Origin: JBBAGE01 sp041655055 | Lineage (GTDB): Bacteria > Pseudomonadota > Alphaproteobacteria > Rhodobacterales > Rhodobacteraceae | NCBI GenBank assembly: GCA_041655055.1 | Contig: JBBAGE010000022.1 | Location: 1-19,771 of the forward strand | Direction of reading: 5' to 3' | Length of the DNA: 19,771 nt | In this document: positions 1 through 7,174 of the stretch, in pieces | Numbering within the stretch: position 1 is the stretch's first letter | Layout: each line of letters begins with the position of its first letter | Notes under the pieces: model-generated | What the model saw: only the letters and a program-made list of their open reading frames with translations | What the model was told of the DNA's origin: nothing | The model's database searches: none | Made by a program: the position numbers and the translations under genes

Positions 1-804
1 GTCAAGCACCCAGGCCAGCGCCGCCGCGGGCACCGTCCAGCCCCGCGATGCGGCAAAGGCGCCAAAAGCTTCGACCGCCTGGCGGTTCGCGGAATAATTC
101 GGTTCGGTAAAGCGCGGATAGCTTTTGCGCAGATCACCCGCGCCCATATCGCCGCGCGGCGGGAAATGATGGCCAAAGGCGCCCCGGCCCAGCGGCGAAA
201 ACGGGATGAAGGCCACGCCCAGATCGGTGCAGGCCTGAATCACCCCCAGTTCCGGCATACGCGACCAGAGCGAATATTCATTCTGCACCGCGCGGCAGGG
301 ATGCACCGCATGGGCGCGGCGGATCGTATAGGGCGCGACTTCGGACAGGCCATAGCCATCGATCAGCCCTTCGGCGATAAAGCCTGCCAGCGTTTCGACG
401 ACCTCTTCGATCGGGCGTTCGGCCTCGCGGCGGTGGATATAGAACAGCTCGACCTTGTCGCGACCCAGCCGGGTCAGCGATTGTTCCAGCTCGGAGCGCA
501 GATGATCGGCATCGTTGCGATAATGGCGCGGCGGGCCGGGCACGATGGATGCTTTCGTGGCCAGCACCACATCCGCGCCGCTTTGGGCCAGATATTGGCC
601 CATGATCGTTTCCGATTGGCCCATGCCATAGATATTGGCCGTGTCCCAGAAATCGATCCCGGCGGTATGGGCGGCATCCAGCGCGGCCAAACCGTCATCG
701 ATATTCGTGGGGCCATAGGCACCGGCAATGCTCATGCCGCCAAAACCGATGGCACCGACCATTGGCCCGTTCGCGCCAAGCTGCCGTTTGGGGATATGCG
801 ACAT
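1..804 (-). CDS. Aldo/keto reductase (3' end cut off by the window edge)
   Basis: Probable NADPH-dependent oxidoreductase of the aldo/keto reductase superfamily, a cytosolic TIM barrel. I translated the minus strand from the ATG at 804-802; 268 codons are visible and the C-terminus lies outside the window. The catalytic tetrad of the family is intact: Asp54 and Tyr59 in DTANIYGMGQSE, Lys84 in LATK, and His124 in FYIHR. The start follows a GGA-containing sequence within the end of ecm. It begins only 11 nt after the ecm stop, so it is very likely co-transcribed with ecm. The substrate cannot be read from sequence. Sure of the family, unsure of the function. Confidence 0.85.
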   Translation of the reverse strand, partial: MSHIPKRQLGANGPMVGAIGFGGMSIAGAYGPTNIDDGLAALDAAHTAGIDFWDTANIYGMGQSETIMGQYLAQSGADVVLATKASIVPGPPRHYRNDADHLRSELEQSLTRLGRDKVELFYIHRREAERPIEEVVETLAGFIAEGLIDGYGLSEVAPYTIRRAHAVHPCRAVQNEYSLWSRMPELGVIQACTDLGVAFIPFSPLGRGAFGHHFPPRGDMGAGDLRKSYPRFTEPNYSANRQAVEAFGAFAASRGWTVPAAALAWVLD

Positions 805-815
805 GAGCGGTCCAT

Positions 816-2783
816 TCACTGTGCGGCGACTTCGGGCTGATCGACCAGGGCCACGATATCGAACATGATCCGGTTCAGCTCAAAATCCTTGGGGGTATAG
901 ACGCGGGCCACGCCCATGGCGCGCAGGCGTTCGGCGTCATCCTCGGGGATGATGCCGCCGGCGACCACCGGGATATGCCCAAGCCCCGCATCGCGCATCC
1001 GGCCCATCAATTCTTCGATCAGCGGGATATGCGAACCCGACAGGATCGAAAGCCCCACGACATGCACATCTTCGGCCAGCGCGGCGGCGACGATTTCGCT
1101 GGGGGTCAGCCGGATACCTTCATAGGATATTTCCATGCCGGTATCGCGGGCGCGGGCGGCGATCTGTTCGGCGCCGTTGGAATGGCCGTCAAGCCCCGGT
1201 TTGCCCACAAGGAATTTCAGCCGCCGCCCCAGCCGGGCGGATACGGCGGACACGGCCTCGCGGATTTCCTCAAGCCCTTCGGTGCGGTTCGAGGGCGAGG
1301 AGGACACCCCCGTCGGCCCCCGGTAAAGCCCGAATGTGGCGCGCACCATATCGCCCCATTCGCCGGTGGTGGCCCCGGCCTTGGCCGCCGCGATCGAGGC
1401 GGGCATGATATTCGCGCCCGATTTCGCCGCTTCGCGCAATTGCGCCAGCGCCGCTTGCACGGCGGCTTCATCGCGGGCCTCGCGCCAGGCGTTCAGCCGC
1501 GCGATCTGATCGGCCTCGGCATCCTTGTCCGAGACCATGATCGCGCCATCGCCCGCCGTCAGCGGCGAGGGTTCGGCCTCGGTCCAGCGGTTCACGCCGA
1601 CAACGATGGTGTCGCCCCCCTCGATCCGGGTGATGCGTTCGGCATTGGCCTCGACCAGCCGGGATTTCATATATGCGATGGATTCGATCGCGCCGCCCAT
1701 ACCATCGAGCGTCGCAAGCTCGGCCCGCGCGCCTTCCTTCAGTTCCGCGACCTTTTTTTCCACCGCCGGGTTGCCATCGAAAAGATCGCCATATTCCAGA
1801 AGATCGGTCTCATAGGCGAGGATCTGCTGCATCCGAAGCGACCATTGCTGATCAAACGGACGGGGCAGGCCCAGCGCCTCATTCCAGGCCGGAAGCTGCA
1901 CCGCGCGGGCGCGGGCGCGTTTGGAGAGGGTGACGGCCAGCATCTCGATCAGGATGCGGTAGACGTTGTTTTCCGGCTGCTGCTCGGTCAGGCCAAGGCT
2001 GTTGACCTGAACCCCGTAGCGGAAGCGGCGGAATTTCGGATCTTGCACCCCGTAACGCTCCAGGCAGATCTCATCCCAAAGCTCTACGAAGGCGCGCATC
2101 TTGCACATCTCGGTCACGAAGCGGATGCCCGCGTTCACGAAGAACGAAATCCGGCCGACCATTTCGGGGAAATGCTCTGGCGCGACCTTGCCCTTCAGAT
2201 CGTCCAGCACCGCGATGGCGGTAGCCAGCGCATAGGCCAGTTCCTGCTCGGGCGTCGCGCCCGCCTCTTGCAGGTGATAGGAACAGACGTTCATCGGGTT
2301 CCATTTCGGCAGATGCTCGCGCGTATAGGCGGCCACATCGGTGATCATCCGCAAGCTGGGGCGCGGCGGGCAGATATACGTCCCGCGCGAGAGATATTCC
2401 TTGATGATATCGTTTTGCACCGTGCCGTTCAGCTTCGAGACATCGGCGCCCTGTTCCTCCGCCACCGCGATATAGAGCGCGAGCAGCCACGGCGCGGTGG
2501 CGTTGATCGTCATCGAAGTGTTCATTTTTTCCAGCGGGATATCCGCGAAGAGCGCGCGCATATCGCCAAGGTGCGAGACGGGCACGCCAACTTTGCCCAC
2601 TTCGCCGCGCGCCAGTTCGTGATCGCTGTCATAGCCGGTCTGGGTGGGCAGATCGAAGGCCACCGACAGCCCGGTCTGGCCCTTGGCCAGGTTGCCGCGA
2701 TAAAGCGCGTTCGAGGCCTTGGCCGTGGAATGGCCCGCATAGGTGCGAAAAAGCCAGGGCTTGTCTTTCGTGGCATCGGTCAT
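816..2783 (-). CDS. ecm: Ethylmalonyl-CoA mutase, B12-dependent (MeaA-like)
   Basis: Coenzyme B12-dependent carbon-skeleton mutase that converts (2R)-ethylmalonyl-CoA to (2S)-methylsuccinyl-CoA in the ethylmalonyl-CoA pathway; cytosolic. The 655 residues form a substrate-binding barrel (about 1-400, with AFDLPTQTGYDSDH at 42-55) and a C-terminal cobalamin-binding domain. That domain has the base-off motif DGHSNG at 532-537 (His534 is the predicted lower cobalt ligand) and a later GGIIP segment. Length and single-chain architecture match Ecm/MeaA rather than the longer methylmalonyl-CoA mutase large subunit. The ATG at 2783 has AAGAGG upstream. ccr, which makes its precursor, lies 0.7 kb away, divergently oriented. 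This strongly favours Ecm over methylmalonyl- or isobutyryl-CoA mutase. Confidence 0.92.
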   Translation of the reverse strand: MTDATKDKPWLFRTYAGHSTAKASNALYRGNLAKGQTGLSVAFDLPTQTGYDSDHELARGEVGKVGVPVSHLGDMRALFADIPLEKMNTSMTINATAPWLLALYIAVAEEQGADVSKLNGTVQNDIIKEYLSRGTYICPPRPSLRMITDVAAYTREHLPKWNPMNVCSYHLQEAGATPEQELAYALATAIAVLDDLKGKVAPEHFPEMVGRISFFVNAGIRFVTEMCKMRAFVELWDEICLERYGVQDPKFRRFRYGVQVNSLGLTEQQPENNVYRILIEMLAVTLSKRARARAVQLPAWNEALGLPRPFDQQWSLRMQQILAYETDLLEYGDLFDGNPAVEKKVAELKEGARAELATLDGMGGAIESIAYMKSRLVEANAERITRIEGGDTIVVGVNRWTEAEPSPLTAGDGAIMVSDKDAEADQIARLNAWREARDEAAVQAALAQLREAAKSGANIMPASIAAAKAGATTGEWGDMVRATFGLYRGPTGVSSSPSNRTEGLEEIREAVSAVSARLGRRLKFLVGKPGLDGHSNGAEQIAARARDTGMEISYEGIRLTPSEIVAAALAEDVHVVGLSILSGSHIPLIEELMGRMRDAGLGHIPVVAGGIIPEDDAERLRAMGVARVYTPKDFELNRIMFDIVALVDQPEVAAQ

Positions 2784-2824
2784 TGCGGGCCTCTTGAAAC
2801 TGGTCTGTGGCGATTGTTGGCCAT

Positions 2825-2853
2825 GTTCTGTTGGAAATCAGCGCCTGTGTCAA
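2825..2853 (-). promoter_or_regulatory. Candidate sigma70-type promoter for ecm
   Basis: On the minus strand a perfect TTGACA (2853-2848) is followed after 17 nt by CAGAAC (2830-2825), a 3/6 match to the -10 consensus. This would place transcription start some 35 nt upstream of the ecm ATG. The -35 element is strong and the -10 weak, which is common in this group. No other good candidate is visible in the gap. Confidence 0.45.
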
Positions 2854-2885
2854 TTCACGCGGCGCGGCGGCTGTGCCGGGGTCTT

Positions 2886-2897
2886 GCGCAATTGCGC
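2886..2897. repeat. 12-bp perfect palindrome in the ecm upstream region
   Basis: GCGCAATTGCGC is a perfect dyad, 33 nt upstream of the candidate ecm -35 box. It could be an operator, but a GC-rich genome produces such palindromes by chance, so no regulator is proposed. Confidence 0.4.
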
Positions 2898-2915
2898 CAA
2901 ATGCGGTGCAGATTT

Positions 2916-2932
2916 TTGTTGCAAAACAACAA
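2916..2932. promoter_or_regulatory. Inverted repeat upstream of ecm, operator candidate
   Basis: TTGTTG and CAACAA flank a 5-nt CAAAA centre, giving 6-bp arms in an AT-rich patch unlike its surroundings. On the minus strand it contains TTTGCAAC, a 7/8 match to the TTTGCAAA half-site described for short-chain fatty acyl-CoA (ScfR/PccR-type) regulators. It lies between ecm and the small secreted-protein gene, upstream of both. Whether it is bound by anything is inference. Confidence 0.4.
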
Positions 2933-3016
2933 GGACAGCGTAGGGAAGCGCGGCTTGGCGCGACCAGGATGGCGCGTATGGGCATTGTAATGATTACGAA
3001 CTGGAAACCAGATCCC

Positions 3017-3343
3017 ATGATGAACCTGATCAAGACCATTGCGACCGCCGCCGTTCTGGCCGCTGTCGCAATTCCTGCCGCTGCCCAAAATCGCGTTGTG
3101 ACGATTGAAAACAAGTCCGGCTATATCATCACCGAACTTTACGGATCGAACACCGGCGCCACCGATTGGGAAGAAGACATCCTTGGCGCCGATGTGCTGC
3201 TGAACGGTGGCTCGATCGATATCGATTACGATGATGGCACCGGCGCCTGCATGTTCGATTTCCTTGCCGTATTCGAGGATGGCGATGAAGTCATGGCCGA
3301 GGATGTGGACGTCTGCAAGATCAGCACCTTTACCTTTGAATAA
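3017..3343 (+). CDS. Small exported acidic protein of unknown function
   Basis: Predicted 108-residue precursor. The N-terminus from MMNLIKTIATAAVLAAVAIP to AAAQ is a classical Sec signal peptide with likely cleavage after AAA, so the mature protein (about 85 residues) is periplasmic or secreted. It is rich in Asp and Glu and has two cysteines (GACMF and VDVCK), consistent with one disulfide. I chose the ATG at 3017 (or 3020) because it gives a proper signal peptide and has GGAAA about 9 nt upstream. An in-frame ATG at 2990 would add a poor leader. From memory, similar proteins in Rhodobacterales carry a mistaken argininosuccinate lyase label; nothing here supports lyase activity. It sits between ecm and ccr; a functional link is not shown. 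Confidence 0.75.
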   Translation: MMNLIKTIATAAVLAAVAIPAAAQNRVVTIENKSGYIITELYGSNTGATDWEEDILGADVLLNGGSIDIDYDDGTGACMFDFLAVFEDGDEVMAEDVDVCKISTFTFE

Positions 3344-3378
3344 GGTGCCGGCCGGGGGGCATTTCTGCGCCTCGGTCA

Positions 3379-3384
3379 TATAAT
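3379..3384 (+). promoter_or_regulatory. Perfect -10-like hexamer upstream of ccr
   Basis: TATAAT lies about 100 nt before the ccr start, in an AT-rich island between the small secreted-protein gene and ccr. No recognisable -35 box is found 16-18 nt upstream, so the promoter may depend on an activator. Immediately downstream is TTCGCAAA (3385-3392), a 7/8 match to the TTTGCAAA-type half-site also approximated upstream of ecm. Confidence 0.35.
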
Positions 3385-3483
3385 TTCGCAAAGGCCGGTC
3401 GGCGGGTTGCAATATTACCCAGCCAAAGCTATCCAAACCAAGGAACGGCGCCGATTCAGCGGCGCGACAACAAGGACATGGCG

Positions 3484-4773
3484 ATGGCACTGGATAATGA
3501 TACCGGCGTTCTGGCATATGACGCGCCCAAGAAAGATCTTTATGAACTGGGTGAAATGCCGCCCATGGGCCACGTGCCCGCGAATATGTATGCCTGGGCC
3601 ATCCGCAAGGAACGCCACGGCAATCCCGATACCGCAATGCAGGTCGAAGTGGTGGAAACCCCGTCGATCGACAGCAACGAAGTGCTGGTGCTGGTGATGG
3701 CCGCGGGCGTGAACTATAACGGCGTCTGGGCCGCGCTTGGCACGCCGATCAGCCCCTTTGACGGCCACAAGGCCCCCTATCACGTCGCTGGATCGGATGC
3801 TTCGGGTATCGTCTGGGCCGTGGGCGACAAGGTCAAGAACTGGAAAGTCGGCGACGAAGTCGTGGTGCATTGCAACCAGGATGATGGCGACGACGAAGAA
3901 TGCAACGGCGGCGATCCGATGTTTTCGCCCAGCCAGCGCATCTGGGGCTATGAAACCCCCGATGGCTCGTTCGCGCAATTCACCCGGGTGCAGGCCCAAC
4001 AGTTGATGAAACGCCCCAAGCATCTGAGCTGGGAAGAAAGCGCCTGCTACACGCTGACGCTGGCCACGGCCTACCGGATGCTGTTCGGCCATGCGCCGCA
4101 TCATGTCAAACCGGGCGATAATGTGCTGGTTTGGGGGGCGTCGGGCGGTCTGGGTTCGTTTGCGATCCAACTGGTCAAGGCCGCGGGCGGTCATGCGATC
4201 GGCGTGATTTCCGATGAAAGCAAGCGTGATTTCGTCATGGGGCTGGGCGCCAAGGGCGTGATCAACCGCAATGATTTCAATTGCTGGGGGCAGATGCCCA
4301 CCGTCAACACCCCCGAATATCAGGCATGGTTCAAGGAAGCGCGCAAATTCGGCGCCGCGATCTGGGAAATCACCGGCAAAGGTAACAATGTCGATCTGGT
4401 GTTCGAACACCCCGGCGAAGCGACCTTTCCCGTATCGGTTTTCGTGGTCAAACGCGGCGGTATGGTCGTGATCTGCGCCGGGACCACCGGCTATAACCTG
4501 ACCTTTGATGTGCGCTATCTCTGGATGCATCAGAAACGCGTTCAGGGCAGCCATTTTGCCCATCTCAAACAGGCCTCGGCCGCAAATGATCTGGTGATCG
4601 AAGGCAAGATCGATCCTTGCATGTCCGAAGTGTTCACCTGGGAAGAAATCCCGGCCGCGCATATGAAAATGATGCGCAACCAGCACAAGCCCGGCAATAT
4701 GGCGGTGCTGGTGCAGACGCCGAAAACCGGCCTGCGCACCTTGCAAGAGGTGCTGGACGCCGGCAAAGCCTGA
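3484..4773 (+). CDS. ccr: Crotonyl-CoA carboxylase/reductase
   Basis: NADPH-dependent reductive carboxylation of crotonyl-CoA to (2S)-ethylmalonyl-CoA, the signature reaction of the ethylmalonyl-CoA pathway; cytosolic. The 429 residues belong to the medium-chain dehydrogenase/reductase superfamily. The Rossmann motif VLVWGASGGLGSFAIQLVK is at about 214-232. The Asn of VNYNGVW (Asn79) and the His of QGSHFAH (His357) correspond to the CO2-binding Asn and His of characterised Ccr enzymes. The near-diagnostic acidic stretch NQDDGDDEECNGGDPMF follows the GroES-like part. Two in-frame ATGs exist, at 3478 and 3484. AAGGA at 3472-3476 is 1 nt from the first and 7 nt from the second, and starting at the second (MALD...) agrees with the Rhodobacter N-terminus as I remember it. 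A terminator follows at once. Confidence 0.95.
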   Translation: MALDNDTGVLAYDAPKKDLYELGEMPPMGHVPANMYAWAIRKERHGNPDTAMQVEVVETPSIDSNEVLVLVMAAGVNYNGVWAALGTPISPFDGHKAPYHVAGSDASGIVWAVGDKVKNWKVGDEVVVHCNQDDGDDEECNGGDPMFSPSQRIWGYETPDGSFAQFTRVQAQQLMKRPKHLSWEESACYTLTLATAYRMLFGHAPHHVKPGDNVLVWGASGGLGSFAIQLVKAAGGHAIGVISDESKRDFVMGLGAKGVINRNDFNCWGQMPTVNTPEYQAWFKEARKFGAAIWEITGKGNNVDLVFEHPGEATFPVSVFVVKRGGMVVICAGTTGYNLTFDVRYLWMHQKRVQGSHFAHLKQASAANDLVIEGKIDPCMSEVFTWEEIPAAHMKMMRNQHKPGNMAVLVQTPKTGLRTLQEVLDAGKA

Positions 4774-4796
4774 TCCGGCCATTTTCCCGAATGCCA

Positions 4797-4824
4797 AAGC
4801 CGTCCCTGCGGGGGCGGCTTTTTC
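4797..4824 (+). terminator. Rho-independent terminator of ccr
   Basis: AAGCCGTCCC pairs over 10 bp (one G-U) with GGGGCGGCTT around a TGCG tetraloop and is followed by TTTC, starting 24 nt after the ccr stop. This is the clearest intrinsic terminator in the window. It insulates ccr from the helicase gene downstream. Confidence 0.85.
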
Positions 4825-4883
4825 TTGTCCGGCGCGGGCCAATGCCACTGGCGCAGGCCGGGTGGCCGCTATAGATTGGCGGG

Positions 4884-6407
4884 ATGAACCAAGCTGTCAC
4901 CTTTTCCTCTGATCAAGCCGAAGCCTTTGATCGCGTGGCCGAAATGCTGCGCGGGGTCGGTGTTGATCTGGAAGATGACAGCCTCGAACCCGCCGAGGAT
5001 CGCGGGGCCGAACCGCTGGCCATCATCGGCAAGGCCGGATCGGGCAAAACCATGCTGCTCGCGCGGCTTTATCAGGCGCTGCAATCCGCCGGGGTCGAGG
5101 TAATTTCCGGCGATTACGAGGGCCGCAAGCGCCGCGAAACCCGCACGCTCGCCATCCTTGCCCCCACGAACAAGGCCGCAAGCGTGTTGCGCAGCCGCGG
5201 CGTGCCGGCCACCACCATTCACCGGATTTTATATACGCCGGTTTACGATCCCGAATATGAAAAAATCGCCGAATGGCTGGTGGGCAACGGCCCGCGCCCG
5301 GAAATTGCCGATCTAAGCGATGTGGCGCTGGATCGGGCGCTGGCGTTCTATCAAAACAACAAATCCATCCCCGGGGCGCTGGCCGCCGCCGGGCTGCGGG
5401 GGTCGGATTTCATCACCGGCTGGAAACGGCGCGATGATCCGCTTGATATCGGTTTTGTCGATGAAAGCTCGATGCTCGATGCGCGGCAATTCGATGACCT
5501 GCGCGAAATCTTTCCCACGCTGGTGCTGTTTGGCGATCCGGCCCAGTTGGCGCCGGTGAACCAGTCGGGCGGCATGGTGTTTGACAGCCTGCCCGCGCCG
5601 CGTGTGCTGACGCTGGACCGTATTCACCGGCAGGAAGGCGACAGCCCGATCCTTGATCTGGCCCATGCGCTGGCCGATCCCGCCCTGACCTTTGACGGGT
5701 TTGAACGGATGATCGAAAATGCGGCCGCCCGTGACCCGCGCGTCGTGCTGGCCGGCCGGGTCGAGGCCGATTTGATGGCCCGCTCGCCGGTGCTGGTCTG
5801 GCGCAATGCCACGCGCATCCGGCTGATCCATGCGTTTCGCGCGGCGTTCGACGCGCCCGCCGATGCCCTGTTGCCGGGCGAGCCGCTGATTTGCGATGGG
5901 ATCGAACTGCCGCTGAAGCACCGCAAGAAACGTATCGATCTTGAGGCCCGCGGGTTGATCAAGGGCGCGCAGGTGATCTATCGCGGGCCGGGGCGCAAGC
6001 CGGGGTTTTTGCGCCTGCATGTGATCGGGGCCGAAGATCCCGATGTCAGCGCCGCCTCGATCGTCAAAATCGAAATGCCGGACGAAGAAGAGCCCTTTAT
6101 CCCCTATGCCGCGCGGATGGGGGCGGCGTTTTTGCATGGTGCTGCGGTCACGATCCACAAGGCGCAGGGCAGCCAGTGGGAAGATGTGCAGGTCTTTGCC
6201 CCCGATCTCTATGCTGCAAGCCGCGCGGGCCGGATGGAGGCGGGCGTGCCTTTGTGGAAACGGCTGGCCTATGTGGCGATCACGCGGGCGGAAAAGCGGC
6301 TTTTGTGGGTCACGCGCTACCGGCTGGGCAAGCCCACGGGGCCGCTGACGCTGGATGATCTGGCAACCGCGCCCGCGCCGCTGGTGTTGGCCGAACCGCC
6401 CGCCTAG
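4884..6407 (+). CDS. RecD-like superfamily 1B ATP-dependent DNA helicase
   Basis: Stand-alone 507-residue SF1 helicase of the RecD/TraA type, expected to translocate 5' to 3' on single-stranded DNA. Motif I (Walker A) GKAGSGKT is at 49-56 and motif Ia APTNKAAS at 93-100. Motif II (Walker B) FVDES is at 191-195, motif III FGDPAQLAP at 216-224, and HRQ follows LDRI at 248-250. The late motifs are VTIHKAQGS at 422-430 and YVAITRAE at 463-470. All core motifs are intact. It lacks the long N-terminal extension of RecD2, and no recB, recC or addAB is adjacent, so it is not an exonuclease V subunit by context. The start ATG is preceded only by a weak GGCGGG. It follows the ccr terminator, so it probably has its own promoter, which I could not pick out. 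Its stop codon overlaps that of the convergent gene. Confidence 0.85.
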   Translation: MNQAVTFSSDQAEAFDRVAEMLRGVGVDLEDDSLEPAEDRGAEPLAIIGKAGSGKTMLLARLYQALQSAGVEVISGDYEGRKRRETRTLAILAPTNKAASVLRSRGVPATTIHRILYTPVYDPEYEKIAEWLVGNGPRPEIADLSDVALDRALAFYQNNKSIPGALAAAGLRGSDFITGWKRRDDPLDIGFVDESSMLDARQFDDLREIFPTLVLFGDPAQLAPVNQSGGMVFDSLPAPRVLTLDRIHRQEGDSPILDLAHALADPALTFDGFERMIENAAARDPRVVLAGRVEADLMARSPVLVWRNATRIRLIHAFRAAFDAPADALLPGEPLICDGIELPLKHRKKRIDLEARGLIKGAQVIYRGPGRKPGFLRLHVIGAEDPDVSAASIVKIEMPDEEEPFIPYAARMGAAFLHGAAVTIHKAQGSQWEDVQVFAPDLYAASRAGRMEAGVPLWKRLAYVAITRAEKRLLWVTRYRLGKPTGPLTLDDLATAPAPLVLAEPPA

Positions 6408-7174
6408 GCGCGGATATAGCGAAACGCGACCGAGGCCCCCCAGCCGGCCAGCATCGCAATCGCCAGCGACAAAAGCGCGTAAACCAGCGGCTGTTCATGG
6501 GCGAGCGTGAACAGGAACCGTTCCAGCCCCACTTTGCGCACATCGATCGCGGTTTCATGCTGATCGATGATCGCGCCGTCACGGGTCAGGAATATGCGCG
6601 CCGAATAGCGCCCTTCGGTCAGGTTCGCGGGCAACCGGATCGACGTACGAAACAGCGTATCGCGATCCAGGATCACCCCGCCTTCGTCCACCTGATAGAG
6701 CATATCCTGGGCGCGCAGCCGGATCAGCGCCTCGGTGAATGCGGGGGTATCCTCGGGCAGGTTTTCTGCCGATGCGGGCCGGATCGCCTGCGACAATCCG
6801 ATGCGATGGCCGATATCGGCGGTGGGCGACAGCACCTCGGCCAGCGGGCCGGTGGTCGATACCGCATAAAATGACGGCGCGCCCGGCAGCACCACGGCAT
6901 CGGTATTCACCCAGATGCCAAAGCGGCGTTCCTTGCGGCGCACGGTAACAGGCACCAGCGGGCCGGATACGGTGATCACAACCTCAAGCGGGGCGGCATC
7001 GGGCGGCGGAGAATCGCGGCGCACCGCGCCAAAGATCAGGATTTCCGATCCGTCAAAACTTGCGTTGATGCCGACGTAATTCTGGCTCAGCCCCGCGACC
7101 AGTTCTTCGGCGCCAGCCGGCAGGGCCGCAAGCCACAGCCCCAGCGCCAGCACTATGTGCCGCGCGCGGATCAA
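6404..7174 (-). CDS. TIGR02186 / Alph_Pro_TM family membrane-anchored periplasmic protein
   Basis: 256-residue protein of unknown function. The N-terminus IVLALGLWLAALPAGAEE is a signal peptide. The middle is a predicted beta-rich periplasmic region. A hydrophobic segment near the C-terminus (VYALLSLAIAMLAGWGASV) ending in RYIRA is a single membrane anchor. The architecture matches the alphaproteobacterial TIGR02186 (Alph_Pro_TM) family as I recall it. The start codon is TTG, in a 4-nt TTGA overlap with the stop of the TSUP exporter gene, implying translational coupling. A GTG seven codons downstream would truncate the signal peptide. A role as periplasmic partner of the exporter is inference from coupling. 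The stop codon shares a CTAG with the convergent helicase gene. Confidence 0.8.
   Translation of the reverse strand: MIRARHIVLALGLWLAALPAGAEELVAGLSQNYVGINASFDGSEILIFGAVRRDSPPPDAAPLEVVITVSGPLVPVTVRRKERRFGIWVNTDAVVLPGAPSFYAVSTTGPLAEVLSPTADIGHRIGLSQAIRPASAENLPEDTPAFTEALIRLRAQDMLYQVDEGGVILDRDTLFRTSIRLPANLTEGRYSARIFLTRDGAIIDQHETAIDVRKVGLERFLFTLAHEQPLVYALLSLAIAMLAGWGASVAFRYIRA

Noticed and set aside
975..2990. A 671-codon plus-strand open frame antisense to ecm
   Set aside because: Same cause as above; Ecm on the other strand has every expected motif.
3344..3365. Possible terminator of the small secreted-protein gene (GC-rich repeat after its stop)
   Set aside because: Only about 4 bp of stem can form and there is no proper T-tract.
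3415..4848. A 477-codon minus-strand open frame antisense to ccr
   Set aside because: Shadow of ccr. Low-complexity His/Arg/Ala-rich translation, and it runs through the terminator hairpin.
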